Assembly (NCBI GenBank): GCA_029261405.1 | Contig: JAJDBK010000005.1 | Coordinates: 32,001-88,369, forward strand | Origin: Nitrospinaceae bacterium | GTDB taxonomy: Bacteria; Nitrospinota_A; UBA7883; JAJDBK01 | Reading direction: 5' to 3' | DNA: 56,369 bases | Part shown: positions 18,651 through 29,654 of the stretch, piece by piece | Layout: the number at the start of each line of letters is the position of its first letter | Numbering within the stretch: the first letter of the stretch is position 1 | Made by a program: the position numbers and the translations under genes | The notes under the pieces: generated by a model | What the model was told of the DNA's origin: nothing | What the model saw: only the letters and a program-made list of their open reading frames with translations | Database searches by the model: none

Positions 18651-19432
18651 ACTCCTCGCTTGCAGTCGCCACGTTTCTCTATTTCCTCGGAATGGTAAAG
18701 TACCTTCTCTATCTCGGTCTGCGCAAGAAGATACTCTTTATCATGGCCACGGTCATGATTTTTGCCGGGTTTGTTATGGAGACTGTGGGGCTTGTCCAGC
18801 GGTCGATGCTGACCGGCCACGGCCCTTATACCAACGTATTCGAATATTGCCTCTTCATGGCGTGGGCGGTCTTCGGAGTCTTTCTGGTCGCTGAAGGTTA
18901 TTCCAGGATAAAACCACTGGGCGCTTTCACGGCGCCTGTCGGATTCTTTTTTATGCTGGTAGCGGTAACGTTATCTTCTGAAAACGGTGGTTCCCCCAGC
19001 GCCGACGCATACTGGCTGACGTTGCACAGGACGTTGTCTTTTGTCTCTTTCGGCGCGTTCACCATCATCTTCGCCGCCGGAGTGATGTATCTGATTCAGG
19101 AGCGGGAGTTAAAATCGAAACACTTCGGAGGCTGGTACCACAGGCTACCGTCACTCGAAATTCTAGACGACGCCAACCGGGTTGGCATAATCGTCGGTTT
19201 CCCGATCATCACCATAGGCATGGTGGCCGCCATAATCTGGTCGATACAGCAATACGGCTCTCTTATGATCCTCGATTTTTCCACCTCCGCCCTTATAATC
19301 GCATGGGTGGTTTACGCCGTATTGACGGTTGGTCGCTTTATTCTGCGCTGGCGCGGACGACGGGCCGCCACCCTTGGTGTAACAGGATTCGTTATAGTGA
19401 CCATTTCTCTGGCGCTGCATATAATAAGGTAA
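18647..19432 (+). CDS. HemX/CcsA-family cytochrome assembly membrane protein, 261 aa
   Basis: A polytopic inner-membrane protein with about eight hydrophobic segments, of the family that includes HemX and CcsA/CcmC haem-handling proteins. Recognisable parts: LTGHGPYTNVFEYCLFMAWA, a region comparable to the WWD-like haem site; LHRTLSFVSFGAFTIIFAAGVMYLIQERELK; and conserved periplasmic-side His residues. The GTG start overlaps the preceding stop as GTGA. hemA begins 3 nt after its stop. In many bacteria this gene directly precedes hemA, where it affects glutamyl-tRNA reductase levels or cytochrome c assembly; which role applies here is not decidable from sequence. Confidence 0.85.
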   Translation: MNSSLAVATFLYFLGMVKYLLYLGLRKKILFIMATVMIFAGFVMETVGLVQRSMLTGHGPYTNVFEYCLFMAWAVFGVFLVAEGYSRIKPLGAFTAPVGFFFMLVAVTLSSENGGSPSADAYWLTLHRTLSFVSFGAFTIIFAAGVMYLIQERELKSKHFGGWYHRLPSLEILDDANRVGIIVGFPIITIGMVAAIIWSIQQYGSLMILDFSTSALIIAWVVYAVLTVGRFILRWRGRRAATLGVTGFVIVTISLALHIIR

Positions 19433-19435
19433 TCG

Positions 19436-20698
19436 ATGAACGTAATAGTTTTCGGAATCAACCACAAGACGGCGCCGGTCAACGTCCGCGAAAAGCTATC
19501 CATTCCAGACAAGGCCATACCGGAGCATATCAGGCTCCTGAAAGGAAAAGCGCCCCAGGTGATCGAAGAGGTTATCCTCTCCACCTGCAACAGGGTAGAG
19601 ATCTACGCGCGGGTCCAGGACGTGAAACAAGGGGTGGAGGAGATCAAGAAGTTCCTCTGCGACTACCACGAGATATCGCGGGACGAACTGGAGGTATCAA
19701 CCTACGTCTACGCCCTGGAAGAGGCGGTGGAGCATCTTTTTAAGGTAGCCTCATCCCTCGACTCTATGGTGGTTGGCGAACCGCAGATATTGGGACAGGT
19801 AAAAACAGCCTACAAAGCCGCCCGCGAACTCAACGCCACAGGATCGGTGTTAAACAACCTGTTCGAGCGAAGTTTTTCTGTCGCTAAACGGGTGAGGACC
19901 GAAACCGCCATTGCGGAGAACGCCGTATCGGTCTCTTACGCCGCTGTCGAACTTGCAAAAAAAATCTTCGGTGAACTCGACGGCAAAACCGTAATGCTTA
20001 TAGGCGCAGGCGAGATGATAGAACTTGCGGCCAGAAGCCTTGTCTCATGTGGTGTTAAAACTGTTCTTGTATCGAACCGGACCTACGAGAGGGCGGTGAG
20101 CCTTGCCACAGAGCTTAACGGAGAAGCGATAAAGTTTGACGATCTTTATGACGAGCTGAAAAGATGTGACATCATAATCAGCTCCACTGGCGCCCCCCAT
20201 TTCGTCGTTAAAAAAGAACTGGCTGAAAAAGTTATCGGAGAGAGGAACAACCGCCCCATGTTCTTCATCGATATAGCCGTGCCGCGCGATATCGAACCTA
20301 CAGTAAACGAAATTGACAACTGCTACGTCTACGACATAGACGACCTTAAAGAAGTTGTCGAAGCCAACATGGCCGAACGGGAGAAAGAGGCGAAAAAAGC
20401 CGAGGCGATTGTGCATCTTGAAGTATCGCAGTTCCTCGTCTGGCTCAACCATCTTGAGGTCGCCCCCGCCATCGCTACGTTAAGAAAGAAAGCGGAAGAG
20501 ATTCGCTTGAGCGAAGTGGCGAAAACATTACGCAAACTCGATTCCATTTCAGACGAAGAGAAGGAATCGATAGAAAAAATGACCTCGGCCATCGTGAACA
20601 AATTACTTCACTCGCCTATAGTGAGCCTGAAGAAAGAAGCTGAAAAAGAACACGGGCCAGAATACCTGAACACCATGCGGAAACTTTTTGATCTTTAA
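19436..20698 (+). CDS. hemA: Glutamyl-tRNA reductase, 420 aa
   Basis: First committed step of C5-pathway tetrapyrrole synthesis: reduces Glu-tRNA(Glu) to glutamate-1-semialdehyde with NADPH. Motifs: GINHKTAPVNVREKL, the catalytic Cys in ILSTCNRVEIYA, DSMVVGEPQILGQVK, the NADPH-binding MLIGAGEMIELAARSL and FFIDIAVPRDIEP. The C-terminal dimerisation helices are present. The C5 route, rather than ALA synthase, fits non-alphaproteobacterial lineages. It is followed at 30 nt by hemC. Confidence 0.97.
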   Translation: MNVIVFGINHKTAPVNVREKLSIPDKAIPEHIRLLKGKAPQVIEEVILSTCNRVEIYARVQDVKQGVEEIKKFLCDYHEISRDELEVSTYVYALEEAVEHLFKVASSLDSMVVGEPQILGQVKTAYKAARELNATGSVLNNLFERSFSVAKRVRTETAIAENAVSVSYAAVELAKKIFGELDGKTVMLIGAGEMIELAARSLVSCGVKTVLVSNRTYERAVSLATELNGEAIKFDDLYDELKRCDIIISSTGAPHFVVKKELAEKVIGERNNRPMFFIDIAVPRDIEPTVNEIDNCYVYDIDDLKEVVEANMAEREKEAKKAEAIVHLEVSQFLVWLNHLEVAPAIATLRKKAEEIRLSEVAKTLRKLDSISDEEKESIEKMTSAIVNKLLHSPIVSLKKEAEKEHGPEYLNTMRKLFDL

Positions 20699-20728
20699 TC
20701 CGCGTATCATATAAGGAACATTCCAATC

Positions 20729-21652
20729 ATGAAAAAAATCACCATAGCCACCCGTGGTAGCGGACTGGCGCTTTGGCAATCAAACTGGGTCAAGAGCCAG
20801 ATCGAACTTCATAACGAAGGGGTCGAGGTGGAGCTTATGATTATGAAAACCCAGGGCGATATAATTCTTGATGTGCCCCTTGCCAAGGTTGGCGGAAAGG
20901 GTTTGTTCGTAAAAGAACTTGAGACAGCCATGCTGGAAGGACGTGCGGACATCGCCGTGCACTCCATGAAAGACGTTCCGACAGAACTGCCGGATGGCCT
21001 TTTTCTCGCTTCTATTTGTGAACGGGAAGACCCTCGCGACGCGTTTGTATCAACCACGGTCGATTCGTTTGCCGCTTTGCCGCAAGGCGCAAGGATCGGC
21101 ACCTCTTCTTTAAGACGGCAGGCGCAACTGCTCAATCGTCGGCCCGACCTTGAGATTCTGCCTCTGCGAGGTAATGTCGGTACCCGTCTCCGAAAACTGA
21201 CCGATGAGAAACTTGACGCCATCATCCTCGCCACAGCCGGGCTTAAACGACTGGATCGAGCGGACGCTATTACAGAATATATGTCGGTAGAGGATTCCCT
21301 GCCCGCCGTTGCTCAAGGCGCGGTCGGTATTGAAGCGCGTGTGGACGATATAGAAACATTGTCGATTATAGACTTCCTCGACCATGACGAAACCCGCGTG
21401 GCCGTGGAAGCCGAACGGGCGTTTCTAGCGCGACTCGAAGGTGGATGCCAGGTTCCCATAGCCGCCCACGCCACACTCAACGAAGGGAAACTGACCCTCA
21501 CAGGTTTAGTCGGCGCCATTGACGGCACGAAAATCTTCAAAGAGATCAGAAGCGCATCCCAATGCGACCGCACATCGCTGGGTGTAGGTCTCGCCGAAAC
21601 CTTGCTGAACCAGGGCGCAGGTGAAATACTGAAAGAAGCCTACGGTTCCTAG
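20729..21652 (+). CDS. hemC: Porphobilinogen deaminase, 307 aa
   Basis: Polymerises four porphobilinogen molecules to hydroxymethylbilane. Seen: [73 protein letters not shown], and the dipyrromethane-attachment Cys in [13 protein letters not shown]. Length is normal. AGGA lies 11 nt before the ATG. It is the last gene of the rpiB-to-hemC run; hemD and hemB do not follow, and the region after it is decayed. Confidence 0.97.
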   Translation: MKKITIATRGSGLALWQSNWVKSQIELHNEGVEVELMIMKTQGDIILDVPLAKVGGKGLFVKELETAMLEGRADIAVHSMKDVPTELPDGLFLASICEREDPRDAFVSTTVDSFAALPQGARIGTSSLRRQAQLLNRRPDLEILPLRGNVGTRLRKLTDEKLDAIILATAGLKRLDRADAITEYMSVEDSLPAVAQGAVGIEARVDDIETLSIIDFLDHDETRVAVEAERAFLARLEGGCQVPIAAHATLNEGKLTLTGLVGAIDGTKIFKEIRSASQCDRTSLGVGLAETLLNQGAGEILKEAYGS

Positions 21653-21659
21653 GAGTCTG

Positions 21660-21692
21660 TCGGACTTGGGGTGATTCTGCTGTAGAGTCCGA
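21660..21692. other. Inverted repeat just after hemC
   Basis: TCGGACT (21660-21666) and AGTCCGA (21686-21692) form a 7-bp stem with a 19-nt loop, 8 nt beyond the hemC stop. No T-tract follows, so it is a poor Rho-independent terminator. The surrounding GAGTCTGTCGGACTT has the look of an insertion-sequence terminal repeat, which would fit the decayed gene next to it, but no transposase is present. The 114-nt stretch to 21766 holds no gene. Confidence 0.25.
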
Positions 21693-21765
21693 AGTGGGGA
21701 TGTCGATTTAAGCATGACCTCACTTTCATGGCAAGTCACTATGATAAAACAGGTAAACCTGATGC

Positions 21766-22266
21766 TCAGGTATTACCCAGAACACCCGCTGTCGCAACAG
21801 GTAATAGCTCAACCATATCGCCCGGTTCTGTGAAAAGCCACCACATAAACGGTTTATCTTTTCTGAGGAATTTTCCAAGTCTCCCGATCTCCTCATTCCT
21901 ACCAGTAAATTTGATGATCGGACTACCGAAATAGAAATGGTTGAGTCCTTCACCCTTGGCGTCGGATGTACGTGGTTCAAGGGTAGGCTGAGGGTATTGG
22001 TTCTTTCCATTTAAAAAGATGCCTTTAAACTTTCCCTTGATAACGTCCCGAAAGATGTCGCAAACAAGGTACAAAAAACCATAGGATGAGCGCCGCGACC
22101 GCTATTAAGAAGAGAATGGCTAAGTTCTGTGACCATCCGGTGAGAACTATCAGCAAGTTGAGCAGATAAGAATACGGGTCGAAGTCTTTCACGTCGGCGA
22201 ACTTTCATTGAGAAACGCAGTGGTGATCCTGTCAAATGCGTCAGGTGTCTGTGGATCGGTCGCCAT
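21766..22266 (-). pseudogene. Remnant of a STAND/NACHT-like P-loop NTPase gene
   Basis: On the minus strand three overlapping frames read as successive pieces of one gene. Piece 1 (22266-22189) begins MATDPQTPDAFDRI and stops in a GTGA overlap. Piece 2 (22192-22025) encodes a hydrophobic helix (AILFLIAVAALILWFFVPCL). Piece 3 (about 22074-21766) contains IIKFTGRNEEIGRLGKFLRK followed by PFMWWLFTEPGDM, which matches the pre-P-loop region of STAND NTPases (F-x-GR-x-x-E then WW-x-x-TGPGGxGKS). The P-loop is ruined (TEPGDMVEL) and the rest of the ATPase is missing. I infer a membrane-anchored NTPase broken by frameshifts and a large 3' deletion. Each piece alone is too short to function. Pieces 1 and 2 could be genuine tiny coupled ORFs, but this is less likely. 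Confidence 0.55.
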
Positions 22267-22415
22267 GAATCATCCCCATGTCAGCAGTTGGTCAGTCTGA
22301 AGAATTATACTGTAGTCATCCTCTCCCCGCAATGGCGCAAGACGGGTCGGCTGTGGTGAAAAGGGGCTGGATGCGTTATTCTAATGCAAACTGAACTACA
22401 AACCGGGAATGATAA

Positions 22416-22793
22416 ATGCTCGTTGAAAAACCTGTCTGGTTACGGCGTTACGACTATTTCTGCTCCGCTCTTATCGGGGCTGTCACCGCATACCTTACGG
22501 CGTTGGTAGTTTCTGTGGGGTGGCCCATGATCGCAGGCATGATTACAGGAACGTTCATCGGAATTGTCGTGATCACCATCGCCATCATGACCTTGAGCCT
22601 TGCGGGTGGAACCTTCGAACTGATGCCGCCAGCCATGCTCACAGGCAAAATAACCGGTATGACCATCGGCATGTTCGCCTCCATGGCGCCGCTGGTCCTC
22701 ACCGGTGTCATCCTGCTCGGTATCTCCATAGGGCTTCTGGCGCAAGGTATTGTCCACTATTACGACAGCATCATGTATGGGGAGGTTAAATGA
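22416..22793 (+). CDS. Small Gly/Met-rich integral membrane protein, 125 aa
   Basis: I do not recognise the family. The protein is almost entirely hydrophobic with about three or four membrane helices. Small residues and methionines are abundant (MIAGMITGTFIGIVV, ITGMTIGMFASMAP), suggesting tight helix packing. The N-terminus (VEKPVWLRRYDYF) is basic and probably cytoplasmic. The ATG follows GGGAATGATAA. Its stop overlaps the start of the methyltransferase gene as ATGA, so the two are co-translated and may act together on a membrane substrate such as a lipid. Function is not known. Confidence 0.7.
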   Translation: MLVEKPVWLRRYDYFCSALIGAVTAYLTALVVSVGWPMIAGMITGTFIGIVVITIAIMTLSLAGGTFELMPPAMLTGKITGMTIGMFASMAPLVLTGVILLGISIGLLAQGIVHYYDSIMYGEVK

Positions 22794-23389
22794 ACGATCC
22801 TCACATAACAAAATGGGATAATAACGCCGCCACATTCGATCTTTTCAACGCAGGTATCGAACGAAGATATGGTGAAGTGAAACGACAGCATTTCGCCAAA
22901 GCTACCGGTAAAACTTTCCTGATCGCCGCCGGGACCGGTTCTGATTTCCAGTATCTACCGCCGGGGTTAAAAGTTACCGCCGCTGATTTCTCGCCAAAGA
23001 TGGTTGAACTTGCCAAAGAGAAAGCCAAAGATTACGATGGGACTATCGAAGTTGTGCAAGCCGACGTTACGAGTCTGCCTTACGAATACGCTTCTTTCGA
23101 CACCATCATAACCTCATGCGCCTTCTGCTCTGTCCCGAACCCCATTGCAGGATTAAAAGAACTGCACAGAATCCTGAAACCGGATGGGCGAATGTTTATG
23201 TTCGAGCATGTACGGGCCACCAATCCGCTACTCGGATTCATGATGGACATCCTCACACCGATAACCAGAAAGTTCGGCCCCGAACTAAACCGCAATACCG
23301 CCGCTAACGTCAGGAAAGCCGGGTTCACCATCGACCGGGAGTTCAACGTCTACCTCGATATGGTCAAGCTGTACACTGCGATTAAATAA
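22790..23389 (+). CDS. Class I SAM-dependent methyltransferase, 199 aa
   Basis: A Rossmann-type methyltransferase. Motif I is LIAAGTGSDFQYLP, with ADFSPKMVELAKEKA, the acidic VVQADVTSLPY and FDTIITSCAFCSVPNP following. The C-terminal EHVRATNPLLGFMMDIL and NRNTAANVRKAGF resemble the METTL7/UbiE-like and phosphatidylethanolamine N-methyltransferase-like subgroup. The hydrophobic segment LLGFMMDILTPI could touch membranes. Coupling by a 4-nt overlap to a membrane protein supports a lipid or quinone substrate, but this is inference. It ends before a perfect 14-bp hairpin. Confidence 0.85.
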   Translation: MNDPHITKWDNNAATFDLFNAGIERRYGEVKRQHFAKATGKTFLIAAGTGSDFQYLPPGLKVTAADFSPKMVELAKEKAKDYDGTIEVVQADVTSLPYEYASFDTIITSCAFCSVPNPIAGLKELHRILKPDGRMFMFEHVRATNPLLGFMMDILTPITRKFGPELNRNTAANVRKAGFTIDREFNVYLDMVKLYTAIK

Positions 23390-23433
23390 GAGATACCCCC
23401 AAAATCGGTGGGGCAGGGGAGTGTATATAGAAA

Positions 23434-23470
23434 CGCCACCCCCGATAAGTAGTAAATATCGGGGGTGGCG
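23434..23470. terminator. Bidirectional terminator hairpin
   Basis: CGCCACCCCCGATA (23434-23447) and TATCGGGGGTGGCG (23457-23470) form a perfect 14-bp GC-rich stem with a 9-nt loop. It lies between the convergent methyltransferase and chemoreceptor genes. There is no long T-tract on either side, so termination would rely on stem strength; a protein-binding palindrome is possible but less likely in this position. Confidence 0.7.
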
Positions 23471-23500
23471 ATAGCTTGTGGTAGTCTCTATCCGGTCCGC

Positions 23501-26284
23501 CTAAAATTCGTCGAAGTCGTCACCCATCGGAATCAGGTCTTCGTTGCTGGGTTTGTTCCCTGATTTTGGCTCAGGCGCAGGGCGTTGATACGATTCGGCT
23601 CTCCTGGGGGCCACCGTTATGGCGCTGGCTGATCGTTTCGGTATCCTCGCCTTGCTTTGAGCGGGTGAATAAGAGGTTTCTCTTTTTCTGCCGTCACCAC
23701 TCGATGTTCCTTCAATCAACCGGGTCAGATCGCCGACCACATCGTTGAGTTTCTCCGCCTGGGCGCTCAGTTCTTCTGACGCCGCCGCCGCCTCTTCCGC
23801 ATTGCTCGCGTTCTGCTGAGTGACCGAATCCATCTGCGTCACGGCGCTATTGATCTGGGTAATGCCTTCGGACTGCTGAGTTGAGGCGCCCGATATCTGC
23901 GACACCAGGTCGGTTACACTCTTGACACCATTTACTATCTCCGACAAGACTTTCCCGGCGTTATCGGCCAGTTCGTTACCCTGACGCGCTTTCCCGACAG
24001 CGTCCTCGATAAGGTCGGAGGTGTCGCGAGCCGCGGCCCCCGCTCGTTGTGCGAGGTTACGGACCTCTTCTGCGACCACGGCGAAACCTTTACCATGCTC
24101 ACCAGCCCTCGCCGCTTCCACAGCCGCGTTTAGCGCCAGCAGGTTCGTCTGGAAAGCGATCTCCTCGATCACCTTGATTATCTTGCTGATCTCCTCGGAA
24201 GACTTGTTGATCGCCTTCATAGCCTCGATCATCTTTTCCATGGCGTGACTCCCCTCCTCAGCGCGGTCCCGCGCCGTAATCGAGAGTGTATTCGCCTGAC
24301 CGGCGTTATCGGCGTTCTGCCGGGTCATGGAGGTCATCTCTTCTAACGAGGCGGATGTCTCCTCAATCGACGCCGCCTGCTCGGTGGCGCCTTCGGCAAG
24401 CGACTGGCTCGACCCCGATATCTGGCCCGAAGCGTCGGTTACCTGTCTTGATCCTTCATAAAGGTCGGCGATGATAAGATTGATCGGGAGAGATATGGAA
24501 CGCGCCACCAGAATGGCCACCCCCAGAATGAGAACAAGACCGATGATGGCGACGATTCCGATCACCCATTCGAGATCTGTGACCGATGCGAAAGCCTCCC
24601 ACTCATCCTTCTCCGCAATAAGCGCCCAGGTGGAGTCGAACACTTTTACCGGGGTGAAGGCGGAAAGAACCGGGTTGCCGTTGTAGTCTATTATTATCCG
24701 GCTACCTGAACTGCCAGAGAGCGACTCCCGGGCCGCTTCGGTATCCACTGACCCTTGTGACGGATTAGCAAATGAAGCCTTCACGGTATGATTGACAGGA
24801 TCGAGGAACGAATCAGAGCGCATAAGCTTGTCTGGACCTACTAGATACGTCTCACCGGTCTGCCCCATTCCTTCACGCTCCTGCATGATGGCGTTAATAG
24901 CTTCGAGGGATAGCTGTAACGCCACTATGAGTTCGGTTTCACCATTGTGAACCACCGGCTGGGCGATAAACGCCGCAGGTTCGTCGTTGCTGGGGGCGTA
25001 TGATGTGAAGTCTGCCATGCCGAACTGCCTTGTCTCCAGAACCTTCCGGGTAAGCTGTCCGAGTCCGGAGCTTGAGTATTTACCGTTTACAATGTTGGTC
25101 TGGTAATCGGCCTCTTTAGCGGCCGTATAGAATATATAGCCGTCCGGGTTGATCAGGAAGAGGTCGTAATAACCGTACATCTCCACATATTTGGCATAGT
25201 ACTCCTTTCCGCTATCGTCCACAGGTGAAAAGGCCTCAGCCACGTCGATCTCGGCAATCAATCCCCAGGTCAAATCACCGATCTTTAACGGTGTGAAAGC
25301 GGAGAGTACCGGATTGTTATTGTAATCAATAATCACATCGGCGCCGGTTTTGCCGGAGAGCGCTTCGGTAGCCGCCTCAGTATCGACACCGCCCTTCGCC
25401 GGGTTTTTGAAGGAGGCTTTGACAGTGTGATTTACAGGGTCAAGAAACGAGTCGGAACGCATCAGTTTATCCGAGCCAATAAGGTATGTTTCCCCCGTTT
25501 TTCCCAAGCCGGAGCGTTCCGTCATGATCTTGTTGATGCTCCCGAGCGATATCTGCAAAGCGACCACACCGATCACGGCGCCCCCTTTCGACCTGACCGG
25601 AGCGCCGACGAAAGAGGCCGGTTCTCCAGCGCTGGGGGCGTATGGCGCAAAATCCTGTATCGATACTCCTTTTACGGCTTTGGCGAAGAGTTTACCAAGA
25701 GGAGAGTCTTTCAGAGTCCCTGTAACCAGGTTTTCGCCAAGGTCGGACTCCCTTGCCGCGGTATAGACTACATCGCCACTTTTCGATATGAGAAAAAGGT
25801 CGTAATAACCGTACTTTTCATTATATTCATTCAGCCAGTCTCCGTAGGTTCCAACCTCGGTATTCCATTGGAACCCTCCGATTTTTTCACCTTCCGTTAT
25901 ATATGCGTTATTCAGAGCCAGCAACGCGTCCTTGACCGTGTTGTTGGAGGAGAGGATTGATACATCCACCAACCGCTCGCCGAAATAACCTTCGACCTGA
26001 TTCTTTTTAATTTCGCGGATGGCTGTGAGTTTGGCAAACGCCTCTTTCCGCAACGCCTCCACCGTCTCAACGAGGACTCCCAGGTCCCCTTTACGCTCGA
26101 AGAAGAAACGCTCAATCTGGGCTTTCTTTACCGCGCGCATTCCTTTAAGTTGAGAAAACGACTGCTCTGACAGAGCGTTGGAACTTTTATACAGGGCGGT
26201 GCCGCCTATGACGGCGAACGGTATAAGACCTACCGCAAGAAAGAAGATAATTAACCTGGTTCCAAGTTTCATATGGCTGAACAT
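23501..26284 (-). CDS. Methyl-accepting chemotaxis protein with duplicated sensor, 927 aa
   Basis: Transmembrane chemoreceptor. TM1 spans about residues 8-31 and TM2 about 566-590, enclosing an unusually long periplasmic region. It holds two copies of a Cache-like module, about 215 residues apart: YGYYDLFLI occurs near 160 and 380, and [20 protein letters not shown] near 271 and 485. HAMP and the cytoplasmic hairpin follow; the tip [20 protein letters not shown] is canonical for signalling to CheA/CheW. No C-terminal CheR-docking pentapeptide is present (the protein ends GDDFDEF). GGAGG lies 8 nt before the ATG. No che genes are nearby, so it is an orphan receptor; its ligand is unknown. Confidence 0.95.
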   Translation of the reverse strand: MFSHMKLGTRLIIFFLAVGLIPFAVIGGTALYKSSNALSEQSFSQLKGMRAVKKAQIERFFFERKGDLGVLVETVEALRKEAFAKLTAIREIKKNQVEGYFGERLVDVSILSSNNTVKDALLALNNAYITEGEKIGGFQWNTEVGTYGDWLNEYNEKYGYYDLFLISKSGDVVYTAARESDLGENLVTGTLKDSPLGKLFAKAVKGVSIQDFAPYAPSAGEPASFVGAPVRSKGGAVIGVVALQISLGSINKIMTERSGLGKTGETYLIGSDKLMRSDSFLDPVNHTVKASFKNPAKGGVDTEAATEALSGKTGADVIIDYNNNPVLSAFTPLKIGDLTWGLIAEIDVAEAFSPVDDSGKEYYAKYVEMYGYYDLFLINPDGYIFYTAAKEADYQTNIVNGKYSSSGLGQLTRKVLETRQFGMADFTSYAPSNDEPAAFIAQPVVHNGETELIVALQLSLEAINAIMQEREGMGQTGETYLVGPDKLMRSDSFLDPVNHTVKASFANPSQGSVDTEAARESLSGSSGSRIIIDYNGNPVLSAFTPVKVFDSTWALIAEKDEWEAFASVTDLEWVIGIVAIIGLVLILGVAILVARSISLPINLIIADLYEGSRQVTDASGQISGSSQSLAEGATEQAASIEETSASLEEMTSMTRQNADNAGQANTLSITARDRAEEGSHAMEKMIEAMKAINKSSEEISKIIKVIEEIAFQTNLLALNAAVEAARAGEHGKGFAVVAEEVRNLAQRAGAAARDTSDLIEDAVGKARQGNELADNAGKVLSEIVNGVKSVTDLVSQISGASTQQSEGITQINSAVTQMDSVTQQNASNAEEAAAASEELSAQAEKLNDVVGDLTRLIEGTSSGDGRKRETSYSPAQSKARIPKRSASAITVAPRRAESYQRPAPEPKSGNKPSNEDLIPMGDDFDEF

Positions 26285-26357
26285 TACATACCCTCCAAAA
26301 CCGAATGCATTAATGCAAGGTCATTTATTACACGCTGTGTATATATGAGATCGAGAG

Positions 26358-26382
26358 CCTGGTCATGCGCCACCTGACCAGG
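26358..26382. promoter_or_regulatory. Perfect inverted repeat in the chemoreceptor leader
   Basis: CCTGGTCA (26358-26365) and TGACCAGG (26375-26382) are perfect 8-bp arms with a 9-nt spacer, about 75-100 nt upstream of the chemoreceptor ATG. A TATAAT on the minus strand at 26485-26490 would place it in the 5' leader. It could be an operator or an RNA hairpin. The remaining 26285-26575 gap holds no gene I can see. Confidence 0.35.
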
Positions 26383-26575
26383 GAATTCATAGCGGAGTCA
26401 AATTGTATCGACCGCTTCCCCGCCAGATAACGATTGCCCCAACACCCTTGAGCGTTGTACCGACAAAACGTCTCATGAGCGTACATTATAGGTAATTTGA
26501 AGCTGGTATTGTTCTTTAATAATAAATTTTCTGTTAATTTGTTAAGATTAAGCCCTGATTTGTTCAGGATTCAAA

Positions 26576-26983
26576 TTAAACGCTCTCTTTTTTTATTTCT
26601 TGCCCAATGAGCAGGTAATCTACCGCTCCTGTAAGCGTTCGGGTAACTTCGGATCGCCTGATCGTGACAATACCGGAATTTCTCTCCCACTGGGATAGAT
26701 TTCCCTGTCCCGAATTTTGACCATCATTAACTATTTTGATGATTCCAGGGTCGGGGATTTCAGAGCGAAACAGTTCAATATCGTGTTTTTCCAGAAAATC
26801 GCCGTCGAGGACAATGACTTCAAACCCGGCTCCCCGTATCAGGGAGAGAGAAACGTCCTTGTACCCGCCCATGCTTAAATGCACGGTCAGGTAGTCGCCC
26901 ATTTTCAGGCTTTCGCTCACCTCAAATTGAACATCCTTATCCCAACATATACCCAGCACCAGCGGTTTTGTCCGGTGAACCAT
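26576..26983 (-). CDS. Conserved-looking hypothetical protein, 135 aa
   Basis: Not recognised. It begins with ATG preceded by GGGAGG at good spacing, and its composition is that of a soluble cytosolic protein. The middle (GFEVIVLDGDFLEKHDIELF) alternates strand and helix like a flavodoxin or receiver fold, and VLDGD could stand where a receiver has its acceptor Asp, but other receiver residues are not visible. The first part (VQFEVSESLKMGDYLTVHL) could be a small beta domain. It lies between pyrG and the chemoreceptor gene on the same strand. Palindromes upstream (GCATACGGTATGC at 27018-27030) may be an operator. Confidence 0.6.
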   Translation of the reverse strand: MVHRTKPLVLGICWDKDVQFEVSESLKMGDYLTVHLSMGGYKDVSLSLIRGAGFEVIVLDGDFLEKHDIELFRSEIPDPGIIKIVNDGQNSGQGNLSQWERNSGIVTIRRSEVTRTLTGAVDYLLIGQEIKKESV

Positions 26984-27168
26984 GGAACCTCCCTTGTTTG
27001 ATATGCAGTAATACAGTGCATACGGTATGCCATGACCGGTCAGGTTTCTAGTTGCTTGATAAACAAGGAGTAATTGACAGCCTTAAAACCGCTTGACCAT
27101 GCGGACCGGTCCTTAAGGTTGAGAATGAACGGAATTGTAAAATATATACTTAACCTGAATTGCCCGGA

Positions 27169-29518
<2,350 letters not shown>

Positions 29519-29654
29519 CTCACACAACCTCAACCCGGCTGGATAAACTTACAGCGCAAATCGGAGCGCCAATGGGAAAAGTGAAAGTCATTATGGAACT
29601 AGAAAGTAACACGGAAGGAGAATTTGTCAATTGCAAAAAGGAAATCGGTCTCGT

